Source: Cyathus striatus
Taxonomy: Eukaryota; Basidiomycota; Agaricomycetes; Agaricales; Nidulariaceae
Assembly (NCBI GenBank): GCA_025738555.1
Contig: JAOVFP010000002.1
Span: 7,130,001 to 7,194,000 of the forward strand
Reading direction: 5' to 3'
DNA: 64,000 nt
Positions 44,910 through 56,187 of this stretch are shown one piece after another. The notes below the pieces were generated by a model. It searched no databases. It was not told the DNA's origin and saw nothing but the letters and a program-made list of their open reading frames with translations. The position numbers and the translations under genes are program-made. Within the stretch, counting starts at the first letter, position 1, and every line of letters begins with the position of its first letter.

Positions 44910-45760
44910 TTCCTCTAGGTTCTTTCCTCGTCTACTGCTTTAACGGAGTTACGTTTGGATATGATGTTACGAATACCCCACCTCCCTACTTCTTCATAGG
45001 TCCTACTTTCCTGGGTTCTAATCTACCACGGTTTTATACCTGTGTCACTCACCGTCTTCATCTTCGACATTCGCCCGGTGCCATTTTCTTTGTATTTGCT
45101 ATTGATGCACAGGTTACCCTACTTATTTTATTGAAACATCACGTACGCTATCATATTTTATTTCGCATCGCTAAAGTACACTATAGTTCTATTTATTTCG
45201 CCTTATGTCTTTATACTCATTGTATGTTTTCGTTGTTGTTGTTTGCTTACTTTTACGCTAGCATGTACTTGTTCATTGGTTACTGGATGGATACGATACT
45301 TCGATTTTTGGGTCCGTCGTTTTGATCATTTATTAACGCCGGGGAACGAAACACGTGCCAGTAGCGATATCGAGGCAGTACTTCCAAAAATGTTTTGTAT
45401 TGTACTTTAATATGGTTGTTCTTTACTTAGATCTGGGCAATGGGTACAGTTGTGGGCGTCTGCTTACAGCACTTAATTGACACCCGTGAGATTGAAAGAA
45501 CAGCCCTTCTGCTCGTTGTCGATCATCTCTTGTTCCAGCCGTCGTACAGCCTGATACTTTACCCATTCATACCTCCCGGTTACCCACTGCTCACTAACCT
45601 ACTGCACCGCAAGCTCACACCAGACTGTGCCAAACTTCGTATATCTTCACAAGCCGTGCATGCAATAAATTGAACCGACGTCGCACCCACTCCTAGTTAC
45701 CCCAAGTTACATCGACCACTACCGGAATAAGTACCCTCTACACTACAACCAGTTACCACA
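44910..45760. other. spacer, no gene seen
   Basis: An open frame at 44906-45325 overlaps the hydrolase stop and is T-rich by composition. I treat it as 3' UTR and spacer. Confidence 0.35.
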
Positions 45761-46391
45761 ATGCCTTTCTTCGAGAAATCTCATACTTTTACAATTGAAA
45801 ATGCTGAAATGAATGACGGCGGCAGAGATACCACTATCAGGAGAAGTGAGTCTCCTTCAACAGCTTTCTCCATTGCAGGGAACTGACCATTTCGATATCT
45901 TAAGCTTACGATAGCCGCGTAGCGGGTAAGAGCCTCTACACTCCATCAGCATTGACTGCCTCACATGCTTACTGTGACTCTAGGCCATAACTTCAGCGGT
46001 CCTACTGGTTACAGAAGCCAACAGGATGCTTATTCTGGTGGATTCAACGGCGGCAATTTTGGAGGAAACGGGAGGGGAGGACAGGCCTATCAATTTGCAA
46101 GTCATATGCAGCAAGCAACAGGTGCGCAAGAATAAATTTACAAACAGCTTATTCTCTCTAACACTGTTGTTGTTTATAGCGTTTAGCCGAGACGGCAAGA
46201 CAATGAATCCAGATTTTAGCGATGATGAACAATCTGAAGATGAAGCTGAATTGTTAAAGGAAATCGAAAGGAAGAAGAAGTTGCTAAAGGATAAGAAAGC
46301 TGAACGAGTGAGAATGTTGAAGGCGCAGCTAGCTGCGTTGGATGCTAAGATTGCAGAGTTGGACGACGAAGCCGCGGCGAAAGAGTCATAA
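45761..46391 (+). CDS. 144 aa protein: MPF-type N-terminus, Gly-rich middle, coiled-coil end
   Basis: Exons 45761-45845, 45984-46121 and 46180-46391 join in frame (435 nt). The N-terminus MPFFEKSHTFTIENAEMND is in the same style as the small proteins at 6.6 and 8.5 kb. The middle is a Gly/Asn/Arg stretch (GGFNGGNFGGNGRGG). The end is acidic (DFSDDEQSEDE), then a heptad-type charged helix (LLKEIERKKKLLKDKK.. to LDAKIAELDDE), a likely coiled coil. The longer ORFs in this interval read through the introns. No enzyme domain is present. A small self-associating or adaptor-like protein is a fair guess from the layout, not shown. Confidence 0.65.
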
Positions 46392-46692
46392 GTTTCCTTT
46401 GTCTCTATTTTTCTACATGCGATCGCGCGACTGAAACATGTATCCCGTTAGGCATATCTATAATTCGCCTTTTAACATTACTTACCATCTGTGTATACTA
46501 CCACTCCTAGGGCATACGAACATTTCTTTATAAATGAAATCCTAAGTCTGAATACGTAGGGAAATTGAAAACAACATACTTAAAATTCACACTCCTCTTT
46601 CTAACAATCCCAACCACCTTGCTAAAAGTTTAACGACCTGTTCAATGAACTATAGTATTCAGAAGAGCTTAATGACGTACCTAAATACCCGA

Positions 46693-47625
46693 CTACCATG
46701 CGCCCACACCCTTCTTTGGCATAACAACACCAGCAACCCTACTAACGAAAGATCTCTTCCCCTGAGGAGAACTCTGATTGCTTGAAGACAAACCTGAAGA
46801 CCTCGAATGCAAAGAAGAGTGATATGAGACAGCACGTAATCCTCCCGCATCACTCCTCAACACCTCAATCACACTTTGCTCCCTCAACTTCCACAAAAAC
46901 GTCTCGGGTTGATCGTAAACACTCACATGTCCTCCTAATTTCTTCTTCAACTGAGACGTTATAGTCTTGATATCAATAACAGGTAAGCGAGATACGTTGG
47001 ACCAGTATCCATCCCCATGCATAATCGACGACTTTTCGTTCCTCTTGTACTCGCGCGCAGCTAGGATGAAAGCCGCAAGAAAAAGACGGTACGGTCTTAT
47101 CTCCGTTGATTCGTCCATAACGTTTCGAAGCCTCTGTAAGAGGATGATTGTCGCTGAAAGCACAGAATACGGCAGGTTTGTTATGAGAATGATTTGGAGG
47201 GTGAAGTGTGGTAATGAAGGATGTTCAGGGTATTCTTGCTCTGGAGCGGTTGATTTTACACCATAGGAGCTCTTTAGGAATTCAACAATAATAGCTAGAA
47301 GCTCACGGTGGCCGTAGTAGATGTCATCAGGAAAGGGTCGATTGAAGCCAGACCTTCCGACTGAGGAGGGTAATTCAGCGGGTGTATCCGTCTCAAACGC
47401 AACTTCGCGTGGTAGAGGAGGTTCGTGTGATATAGTGGAGAGGCGATTCTTTCGCGGTGGCTGTATATAATCCTTCGAGGCGTATGAGTTTCGACGAGGT
47501 CGAGTGGGGTTGGAATAAGCGGCCGAGGACGAGCTGTAATGACGATGGGTGAACGGTGTATGGGTGTTGCGAGAGGCAAGGGAGTAGGAAGAAGTGCTAT
47601 GTCGTAGCATGTGAGGGTATGACAT
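46693..47625 (-). CDS. PHO80/PCL-type cyclin-domain protein (paralogue of the 1.9 kb gene)
   Basis: Single coding exon of 310 aa. A 58 bp intron with good signals (donor GTAAGTT, 47683 down to 47626) ends exactly before the ATG. Joining any upstream frame to the ORF shifts it, so this looks like a 5' UTR intron. Residues 1-60 are Ser/His/Arg-rich and basic. Residues 85-260 carry the cyclin-like helices: LPHFTLQIILITNLPYSVLS, a Y-R-L-F-L-A-A-F-I-L-A-A-R-E-Y helix, YWSNVSRLP and an FLWKL helix. The C-terminus is Ser-rich and basic. The Y..F.AA..LA...K/R and W..V..L patterns are those of PHO85 cyclins. It is more canonical than the 1.9 kb paralogue. Confidence 0.65.
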   Translation of the reverse strand: MSYPHMLRHSTSSYSLASRNTHTPFTHRHYSSSSAAYSNPTRPRRNSYASKDYIQPPRKNRLSTISHEPPLPREVAFETDTPAELPSSVGRSGFNRPFPDDIYYGHRELLAIIVEFLKSSYGVKSTAPEQEYPEHPSLPHFTLQIILITNLPYSVLSATIILLQRLRNVMDESTEIRPYRLFLAAFILAAREYKRNEKSSIMHGDGYWSNVSRLPVIDIKTITSQLKKKLGGHVSVYDQPETFLWKLREQSVIEVLRSDAGGLRAVSYHSSLHSRSSGLSSSNQSSPQGKRSFVSRVAGVVMPKKGVGAW

Positions 47626-47683
47626 CTAAATTTCAGCCAGTGATTTAAAGGGAAACTTCAATAAGAACGATGATTGAACTTAC

Positions 47684-48635
47684 GATGGACAACGTCGAGG
47701 ATATCGTCCAGGAAAATGAGGGCAAGAATGGATTGTGCAGATGATGGAAAACGAAGGAATAGACAGATGTCTGAGGTCATACTCTACGAGAGCACTTTGA
47801 AATCGGAATGTCTCACATTTTCGATCTATTCAATGATTCATTTTTGAATTAAGTGTCGGGTCGAGTCGAGACTCTGGAATGGTCTTCGTTCGTCTGGAGA
47901 ATTAACATCGTTTACTCCAATGTAGTCCCAGTATTCAATTAGAAAGAATCAGACATAATTGTGATACTCGGTCATAAGTTGGCCAGGGATGAAGTTCATA
48001 CTTTGGATTAAGTAGTACGGAGCAAGAGTCAGCCTATGGCGCCGAAAACTGCGCAATATCGGTGCTAATGTTGTGCAAACGTCAAAGTAAATAACTCAAC
48101 CAAATAACAAATTAAAAACTGATTCACGTGACATATTGTTCGCTAGAAGTCTTAGTACCTTCCTTTAAGTTTCGCTTTTCTAGCAATTTCCTATTATGTA
48201 TGTACCTACGATTATCTATATAGCTGCCAGTAGCCTGATAACCTGTGGGAAATTTTAATCCACAAGAGCCTCAGGTGAGTGAGCCTGTCACGGATAACTA
48301 TCCGTATCCCGATTCGGATTTGGACGAACGCCAACGGATGGAGAATCTGATAGGGCACGGCACACATTCGGTCTTCGTAAGTACAAGAGTCTTATGGGAT
48401 TCGAGGAATCTTTAATTTAATGTTCACATGAAGCAAACTATTAATATCAAGCCACGATACTTACGCGTTCTTACGGCCATCCTGAGGGCCTCACTGAAAG
48501 TTTTCCAGCCGTATCGCAATTTGAAATCTTGGCTTTTGCGCGCCGCGCTTAAACTTCGCACCTGCCTTAGTCTGAAATATAAAGGCTGCTGTGGTAGCAG
48601 CAGTTGTGAATGCCTCCCCGGTAAAACATAGAGAT
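47684..48635. other. divergent spacer between cyclin and dehydrogenase genes
   Basis: Holds the cyclin 5' UTR and promoter. CCGTATCC/CGGATTTGG words near 48300-48360 resemble the ends of the nested element at 21.6 kb and may be a short transposon remnant. Confidence 0.35.
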
Positions 48636-49796
48636 ATGCCTACTTTCAACAAACAAACTACCATTCAAGAAATCGCCTCTGCGCACCCAGGTTGTATCGA
48701 GGGACGTTCCTTCCTCATTACTGGCGCAACTAGCGGTTTAGGGTTCGCATTTTCAAAGTTCGTCGCTCAGCAGGGCGCTGGAACTGTCGTTCTGGCTGGA
48801 CGATCCGAGGAAAAGTACTTAATCCTGTTCCTGAACTCAGGCTGGCGATTTACTCATCTTCCACTTTCTGATAGACTGGCCAAAAAATATAACGAAGTCA
48901 AGTCCGTTGCTAGCCCAACGACGACGGTTAAATCTCTTCTTCTTGACTTGGAGTCTCAGGATTCTGTTCGCCATGCCGCGGAGAAAATCACTTCAGGAGC
49001 TTTAGGTATCCCCAAGATCGACGTATTGGTCAACAACGCCGGAATTATGGCGGTACCATATAAAGAGATAGATGGCTGCGAGAGCCAATTCTTCTGGTAC
49101 TTCCGGGCCGTTTTTCATATCAAACAATACTAAATGACTTTACTATTAGCAACCATCTGAGCCACTTCTTATTCACCAACCTGATTGTCCCACATATCAC
49201 CTCTCCTGGAGGACGTATCGTTAACATCACTTCTGGTGGGTATATTCTAAGTCGCGTTAGGTTTGACGACCATAGTTTCATGCACGGATGGTTGGTATAC
49301 AACAAGTGGCAAGGATATGGGCAGTCAAAGTCTGCGAATATCCTCTTTGGCGTAGGATTGACTAAGAGGCTGAAGGACAAGGGAATCGAGAGCTTCGCGG
49401 TGCATCCTGGCGTGTACGGATTTCCCCTTTCAGTGATGTAGCCAGTAAAACTAATGCTACTGTGGGCACAGTATTTACACTGGCCTCGGTGACCACCTTA
49501 ATTTTGTCGATGAAGGATTACAAAACCCAGATGGTACCTGGAAAGACACCGTCATCATCGTCAGTAGTTTCATCCGTCTTTAATCTTCTTTATTGTGACC
49601 TACTATTGTTTCGGTACAGAGCATGGACCAAGGTATCGCCACTCACTTGTACGCCTCTATTTCCCCCGACTTGAAAGGAAAAGGTGGTGCATACCTTACT
49701 GAGAGTCAAGTCAAGGAAACGGCTTGGCAGATGACTAAGGAGGATGCAGATAAATTGTGGGAGTTGTCTAATGACCTTCTTGGAACCAAGTTTTGA
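48636..49796 (+). CDS. short-chain dehydrogenase/reductase, five exons, 309 aa
   Basis: Exons 48636-48814, 48875-49096, 49150-49413, 49472-49559 and 49620-49796 join in frame. Exon 4 must use the donor at 49560 (ATC|GTCAGT), since the earlier GT at 49534 breaks the frame; this choice restores V-I-Y-T-G-L-G-D-H-L. Motifs: the nucleotide-binding TGATSGLG near residue 29, the A-G-R-S beta-alpha turn, DVLVNNAGIM, the catalytic Ser in NITSGG, and the catalytic Y-x-x-x-K (YGQSKSAN). HPGVIYTGL follows as in retinol-dehydrogenase/WWOX-like SDRs. It reduces or oxidises a carbonyl/alcohol with NAD(P)H; the substrate is unknown. No membrane anchor. An upstream in-frame start codon at 48591 is possible but adds only 15 residues. 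Confidence 0.85.
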
Positions 49797-49876
49797 GAAA
49801 GCGCCATTTGGTTTTTGGTCTTAAGTATTAGTTGATAGGATACGGAAACCAAGTTAAATAAATTAAACTAGCATTA

Positions 49877-50088
49877 GGGGAATTCAAATATGGCTGTTTT
49901 GTAGCGTTACTACTTGTTGCTACGGACCAGTCGCTACAATCTTGCCGAAAACGCGATCAGAAATTCAAACGGAGAGTTCCAACGTAAACGTTTTCGATGT
50001 TTTACTCTTTTCTACTTTGAAATGTCGTTAAAAATTTGGAAGTTGGGTAGATATTAATATATTCAACATTCTATCTAATAAATTAGCT
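49877..50088. mobile_element. partial TA|GGGGAATTCAAA miniature element
   Basis: It matches 36555-36770 from the terminal GGGGAATTCAAATATGGCTG through GATATTAATATATTCA, then homology stops near 50088. The flanking TA is kept on the left. It lies 80 bp after the dehydrogenase stop. Confidence 0.6.
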
Positions 50089-50368
50089 GAACCCGTCAGT
50101 TGTACACCCTCGCTTAAGCGTGGGAAGCCGCGCCGAATGTCAGCGCTAAACAACGCCTGATTTACCTTCCTCCAGGCCCTCAGGTAATGTGGTGGGCAAA
50201 ACCTCGCCGTTTCGCCTCGCCACGCCTCGCCACTGGCGATCGCCGGGTGGCGAAACTATGAGCATGAAGGAGAGCGGCGATACTCGGCAAAAGTAGAATT
50301 ATGTAATTTGTAATTTGTAAAATTTTATCGTCCTGCTGGCATCGTTGCAATACCGAAATAGCACCGAA

Positions 50369-50530
50369 ATGGGGAAAAACAAGGGAGGAAGACCTGCGGA
50401 CACATTTATCAACAACCATTTTACAAAGAAGGAGCGTAATCCTAGTACAAAATGATGGACAGTTGTTTGTAACTACTGCTCGATGGAACTAGTTCACCGT
50501 GATGGAAGATGCTCCATGTTATAGCTCAGC
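50369..50530 (+). pseudogene. BED-zinc-finger fragment of a hAT-type transposase
   Basis: The reading MGKNKGGRP..FINNHFTK, stop, then WTVVCNYCS matches the start of hAT transposases (basic leader, aromatic residues, then the C-x2-C of a BED finger). It has an internal TGA and ends near 50524. CCTCGCC/GGCGAGG-rich blocks at 50195-50250 and 51340-51390 may be parts of the same old element. Confidence 0.45.
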
Positions 50531-50536
50531 TATAGT

Positions 50537-51078
50537 ATTGGTGTATTCCTATGAATATACGTAGTCAGTAATGAAATAGAGTATGGAATATACCTGTGTT
50601 ACGGGGTGTTGAGTTGTCGATGTGGTCGGAAACGAGTCGATCTCAAGACTTGATTGAAGACTTAGTACGCGCTTACCGATGGAGATAAGTGGTGTTCTTA
50701 TCTCCGAGAGTGCCAGAGCGAGTCAGTGACGGTCTCAAGGTAAACGAGTGGTTTAACGTAGAGCAAACTCGGTACGTTAATAGTATTTTAGGTAGCTACT
50801 GCAGTACCTTTAATACTATATTCTAAGTATCGAATCTTCGAACTGAGGTAAAGGGTGTGAAAGTAAAAAGATAATATTTTGAGTATCCTATGTAGTCCTA
50901 CTTATACGCGTTATCCTAGTGTTCCAGAGTGTTCTAATGTACTCTAGGTAGTTCTACGCTATTCTACAGGCTAGTATAGGATTATAGAAGTAGTGAGAAG
51001 GTTCTGATTGGTGAAGTAGTAGTATTTGTATACTACAGAGCGAAACTAGTAGACATGTAAGGTAGAATATCTCTATAC
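50537..51078. repeat. possible solo LTR inside the transposase remnant
   Basis: The block starts TATTGGTGTATTCCTATGAA, nearly the same as 35222-35241. CTATAG borders it on the left (50531-50536), and another CTATAG lies about 540 bp on. The interior has no coding capacity. Ends and target duplication are uncertain. Confidence 0.3.
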
Positions 51079-51676
51079 TATAGGATACCTATAACACTCC
51101 ATACACCTAGCTAATGGCCTACAATGCTCATGTTTACAACACCTCTCTCATTGATATCATACGCAGAGGACAGCTCCCTTCGATTCAGAATACTGTCGTT
51201 GATACTCCGACTGAAGGAAATAGTGGCAATTGGGATCGCGAATCGTTGCTTCGTTCAATGAGACTATATGGAATTTGTATTACGTAGTTACATCGATTAC
51301 TAATACATTCGCCAGCCTCGCTACATTTTGCCATTTTCTCACGCCAGGTTTTGCCCTCGCCTGGCGCGGCGAGGCTCTCCGTGAGGTTTTGCCCCGTACA
51401 CTACCCTCAGGCTTCCACAGAGCGCAGACCTCCAAATTTCCACACTTATTTGTCTTGGAGAAAAATTTAAGGCATTATGATGTGCATTAATTGTGATAAT
51501 AAAATAAATTGAGTGTACAATGTCTTGTAGATGTCGTTTATGTGTTCCAAGATTTTGTGATGTTACTAAAGTTGGGTGTAATTCGAGGTTTATCATCCAC
51601 ACACTAATTCTTCATACATAAGAATTTTTCTGATATGTATTCAGTTAATAATACATATAAAAGAACGTCATTTTTG

Positions 51677-52136
51677 TATGGTGCGGATCGCTTAGTCACC
51701 ACTAGTTTTGTACAGCGGCAAAATTGGGCCACGAAAATTTTTGAAATTTTTGGGCCGATTTTGTTCAACTTTTTGAAGGTTTAAGAGTATATTATATCTG
51801 TATGATATTGATACTTCATCAAAAGAGTAGATTATAAGGTGAAATGTAGTGCTTTCATAGCTTCCTTCACAAATTTGAAGTATAAGAGTGATGACTAACC
51901 ATGTCTATTTATAGTAATTAGCTTCCCGATATGGTAATTCGGCAAAATCTGGAATGTGTGAAAAATATAACTCGCTCAGTTTTGGGAATTTTGACAAACT
52001 GTTTAGTAGAATTATCCAGTTCATCAAAACAAGCATTTTTACAAGAGGAATAAGAAAATGAGGTTATTTTGCATGAGAAATATCAAGTGACTTTTCCTTC
52101 TACAAAAGTTGTGGTGACTAAGTGACTCGCACCATA
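51677..52136. mobile_element. complete 460 bp TATGGTGC-type miniature element
   Basis: Ends TATGGTGCGGATCGCTTAGT and (inverted) TATGGTGCGAGTCACTTAGT pair over about 35 bp, up to TTTTGTA. It is the uninterrupted relative of 20972-23190 and shares an internal CTCAGTTTTGGGAATTT block. No ORF. Flanked by TA on both sides. Confidence 0.75.
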
Positions 52137-52589
52137 AGTGGAATGAATGTGTGTCCAGATAAGGCCAAGTGAACAGTTGAGAGGCGCCGTACAGATGAGC
52201 GCAAAATCACTGTATTGAGAAGCAGCAGGAAGCAAATAGTTCATCAATCGGATACCGGGCCGTTCATCAATGACTCATGGGAAAAGGCAGACACCATATG
52301 GAGCATAAGAATCAGATTCACAATCAAATACTTCACGATGAATCAATGATCTTTGACAACCAGACCTGATTTACTGTCTACGTTCTGTCAATCGCCATGG
52401 CCATGAGATGTTACATACTACAAACTGACATCTGTGAAATAAACGGAGCTGAGGAGAGTAACTGTACAACCGTAAGTACTTATTTACAAGCGAACATTTA
52501 GTGATCTGTGCGACATATTTATACACGCCATTTTCAATGATCGCGACAAAAAGCGCATATCAACCCCTCAGTCTTAGCGGCAGGCCGTT
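52137..52589. other. promoter-side spacer of the seven-helix gene
   Basis: No ORF or repeat seen. Confidence 0.3.
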
Positions 52590-53669
52590 ATGTCAGAGTT
52601 ATCTGGTCCTATCTCCTGTCTATCCACAGCTACCGGTCGTACGGGAATACGAACTTGGGTGGTTGGAACGATTTGCTCAGGGATCGGATACGGTATCGTT
52701 TGCTTAGTCTGCTTTCAATGTCTATTCTTCCTCTCCAAGTTGATGGTCTCTAGTAAAGAGCAACGTATGCAGAACATGGTTTTGATGCTATATGCTGTGG
52801 CTATGCTTGTATTAAGCACCATGGCTATCGCTGCAAATGCAACTATTACGTGGGACGGGATCTTGGGTTCTACATGCTTTCAACTAAAGGAGATGGATCC
52901 GTTCAGTGTGCTGGGACCTGTCGGATCTGCTGCATTCGTATTGACCAACTGGGCTGCTGATGGAATATTGGTGAGTGTTGTTACTTAGCGTACAATGTTG
53001 ATGTTAACGCAACGAACTCACACGTCCATTCGAAAGATCTGGAGGTCGGTTGCCATCTACCAGGGTTGTGAGAATGTCATATATCGATACGGCAGCCGCT
53101 CCCTCATAACAGTCCTGTTTTGCTACACATTGGGTATTTGTGTTTCAATCTCGTAGTACTTGTACTGATTTGAGTTGGTAGCGGAAGGAATCGTGCTGAT
53201 AGTCCAAGCTGCCTTAGGTTCGGACGTGGTACAGTTCGGTCCAATATCATATGTAGCAGTCAGTATGTCACTCAACGTCCTAATAACCGCGATGATTGTA
53301 GGGCGAATTTGGTACTTTCGCCGCATTTCCATTGCCGCGTTTGGAAGCAAGAAAGAAAAGAGGCTTATTAGTACCATTTCCATGTTGCTGGAATCAGCAG
53401 CCCTCATCATTTTGGTTGACCTGTTCTATCTTATCCCATTCATGTCGCGCAGCTTTGTTTTGATAATCCCACTGCAGTGCATCGTATACGTGCAGGTAAT
53501 TGATATCATTTTATCAGTACAGCCATGCATATGATGTGGCAGGTTGCTGATGATATTTTAGTGCATAGCTCCACTGATGATAATCCAGCGAATCGCGCTG
53601 CAGAAAGCGTGGACGCGAAAGGAATTTCCAGTATTGCCGAGGGATGAAAAACAATTGGAACTCGTATAA
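52590..53669 (+). CDS. seven-helix membrane protein (fungal receptor-like family), four exons, 299 aa
   Basis: Exons 52590-52970, 53037-53133, 53182-53495 and 53562-53669 join in frame (900 nt). Seven hydrophobic segments are visible: ICSGIGYGIVCLVCFQCLFFL, MVLMLYAVAMLVLSTMAIAA, GSAAFVLTNWAADGIL, ITVLFCYTLAEGIVLIV, YVAVSMSLNVLITAMIVG, MLLESAALIILVDLFYLIPF and IIPLQCIVYVQCIAPLMII. The N-T/N-W-x-A-D-G-x-L and W-R-x-x-x-I-Y-x-G signatures in helix 3 and loop 2 are those of a large, mostly uncharacterised agaricomycete family. It has the topology of a G-protein-coupled receptor, but no ligand or G-protein link is known. It sits tail-to-tail with a P450 gene, 73 bp between the stops. Confidence 0.75.
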
Positions 53670-53742
53670 GATGTTATACAATACTTGGAAACTTTAGCAA
53701 TCAGTACTAACGATTATGTTCCCAATATATCACCACTATAAC

Positions 53743-55887
53743 TTATGTATGCAAAGACCTGATGAGAGATACAGCTTCATCAGACCTCGGCTTGAATGAA
53801 CATGAGAATGGCTTTGGATGACTGTCAATGGATGTCAGGTGAGTTCTAGCTGCGAGAACTGGTATCTGTACTTACATCACAGCCCCATCCACAATTTCAT
53901 ATGTCGGCTCAACAATACGTCCATTCTTATCGACCGCCTTTTCAATATTGAAAGTTGAAAGAATAGATGCAATAGGTATCCATAGGGTCGACAGCGCAAT
54001 ATGTCGACCAGGGCATATCCTAATAAATATATAGCAGTATGATACGTCAAGAGTAAGGTGCCATTACCGTCTACCAAATCCAAATGCAATATCTTCTGGA
54101 TTTTTTATTTCTTCATTTAGTTGTCCATTCTTTAGAAAACGTTCAGGTTTGAATGTATAGGGATCAGGGTAGTCATGCTCATTATATAACATTGCCCTTG
54201 TTAGATTGCCAAGATGTCAGAGGTTTATCACAGCGGATTAGGAAGGAAGTTACTTATGATTTGGAAAAATAACCGTGCCCTCCGGGATGCAATAACCCTT
54301 AAATATATCATGTTCCGTGTTATAGTGGGGCACGCCTGAGGAGTCAAGTAAGTTGGGAATATTTTATATATTTTTATGACACTTCAATCATAACAAACCT
54401 GTCGGAACGATTGGTTCCCATCTAAGTAATATGTATTAGCGGCAGCCACATATTCCTAGTTACCAGACAGCATACCTCAGAACTTCGCGAAGTAACGCTG
54501 TGATGTATGGTATTGAAGACATATCACTGTACTCTGGCAGTCGGCCTTGAAGGACTTCGTCTAAATGATACTGCGCGGCCCTCTGTACTTCTGGATATTT
54601 CAACATTGCTAAGATGAACATTCCAAGAGAACCATATGTCGTATCTACTGCCGCTATACGCTAATATCAGTACACAGCCAATTCACTTTACTATAACATA
54701 CCTAAGTAAGTCATCACTGATATTTCTTGCAGTGTTCTGTTGTGCTGAGAAAGATCTACATGTCTTCTTGCCGAAGTATCAACCATTCCATCGCTGATGA
54801 AGCTCGGAAATATCGTCCCGTCGCTCTACCAAATCAGTTCTACACCATCCAGAATCATTGAATACTAACATACCATTGCAGCTAGAGATGCATTAAAAGG
54901 AACATTCAAAACCTCTTCCGATTGCATTCGTCCCTGTTTGGCCACCTGGTGAAAGCCAGCACCCGGAATCCATTCAGGTACCCACGCCAGCAACGGAAAA
55001 AGTTCGACAAGAAACGCTCCTGGAGTAATCATTTTATTGATAGTTTCGAGAACTCTTTCCGCTAGATTAACATATGGATCATCTTCAGCTTTTATTTTTA
55101 AGCCATAGACCATTGACAACGAAACAGATGAGATCATACTTTATAATGAAGTTAGGTATCGCTGCAGTTATATTGGACAGTGTTTATTCAGTTGCTTACT
55201 GTCGAATATGTGACAAAAATGCGTCTGGTCTTTCAAGTAACTTTCCGAGGAGAATATGGGTGTGTTCTACAGCCCTCGGCTCATATATCTCTGTTTTTGT
55301 AGGATGGAAGTACTTGCTGAATAGGCGTCGCTTTGTTCTCCAAATGCTATTATAGGGAATAATAGAAAACAAGTAACTGTAATTTGACCTGTGATAACAT
55401 ATCAGAGTTGAGTACAAAAGCACATTTTTATGGAACGTACAAATCGAGCATTACAGCCCTCCCTCTAAGTCATATCAAGGCAACCATTAAAAATGTTACC
55501 TGAAAAATAACACACCTGCTTGAATATATCCTTGAGCGTTTATCTAACAGTTCTTGTGCTGCATCATAGGAGTTTAGCACAACGATACTCGTTCCGAGAA
55601 CATCAAGATGTATGATGTCAGTTTCTGTACAGTTTCAAATTATAAACGAGGAGTGTTAAGGTGCAGAAAACATACATACGGTATTTATTCCCCATTTTTT
55701 CATACGCCTTTGACGAAAATTTCGTTGGCATGTCCAGCAAATTTCCAATAATAGGCAGTTTTCGAGGACCGGGGGGGAGTGGGAACTTCGGGGTAGAACT
55801 GCGGTGGGAACACACAAAGGAATAAGCTAAAATCAAGCTGAGGATGCATGCTGCGATATCAGTTGTGATGAGAACACTGATAGGCAT
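53743..55887 (-). CDS. cytochrome P450 monooxygenase 1, eleven exons, 509 aa
   Basis: Minus-strand exons: 55887-55680, 55624-55516, 55388-55200, 55138-54874, 54825-54702, 54653-54476, 54421-54399, 54335-54254, 54196-54068, 54019-53876 and 53821-53743. All phases agree (1530 nt). An N-terminal helix (IAACILSLILAYSFV) anchors it to the ER. It is followed by the proline hinge PLPPGPRKLPIIGNLL, helix C WRTKRR, helix I AAVDTTYGS, ExxR (LREVLRW), KPERFL, the haem loop FGFGRRICPGR with the Cys ligand, and a C-terminal HPKPFSCSFKPRS. It is a complete class II fungal P450 needing a P450 reductase; the substrate is unknown. The last 26 residues depend on the final intron (53875-53822); without it the protein would end in AVM. 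Confidence 0.85.
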
Positions 55888-56099
55888 GATAGTAGATCGA
55901 TAGAAAAAGTACCTTACATATGTTCTCAGTCTCTTTAAGTATGTGACTGAGCATCGATTTTGAACCTTATCACTATTCAACAATTTCTAGATTTCATATC
56001 GTTTCAAGTATTTACCCAAATAAGGGCCAGATGCCATACGTGCGAAACGGCGAAAAATTACCCCCTTCGTTCTACTATCATGATTCATGTAATAATAGC

Positions 56100-56187
56100 G
56101 GTACTCAATAAGTCCCAAACCTGCTGTCAAAATATTTTGCTTCCGTTCCTGAAGTTTTGACAGTAGGTTTGGGACTTATTGAGTACC
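56100..56187. mobile_element. 88 bp near-perfect palindromic miniature element
   Basis: Arms of 33 bp (56100-56132 and 56155-56187; GGTACTCAATAAGTCCCAAA..) differ at one base and leave a 22 nt loop. The similarity extends a few bases into the flanks (AATAGC/AGTGGTA). No ORF. Such short foldbacks are usually MITEs and would form a strong RNA hairpin if transcribed. Confidence 0.6.

Noticed and set aside
44906..45325. 139 aa hydrophobic ORF
   Set aside because: T-rich sequence overlapping the hydrolase stop codon; hydrophobicity is compositional.
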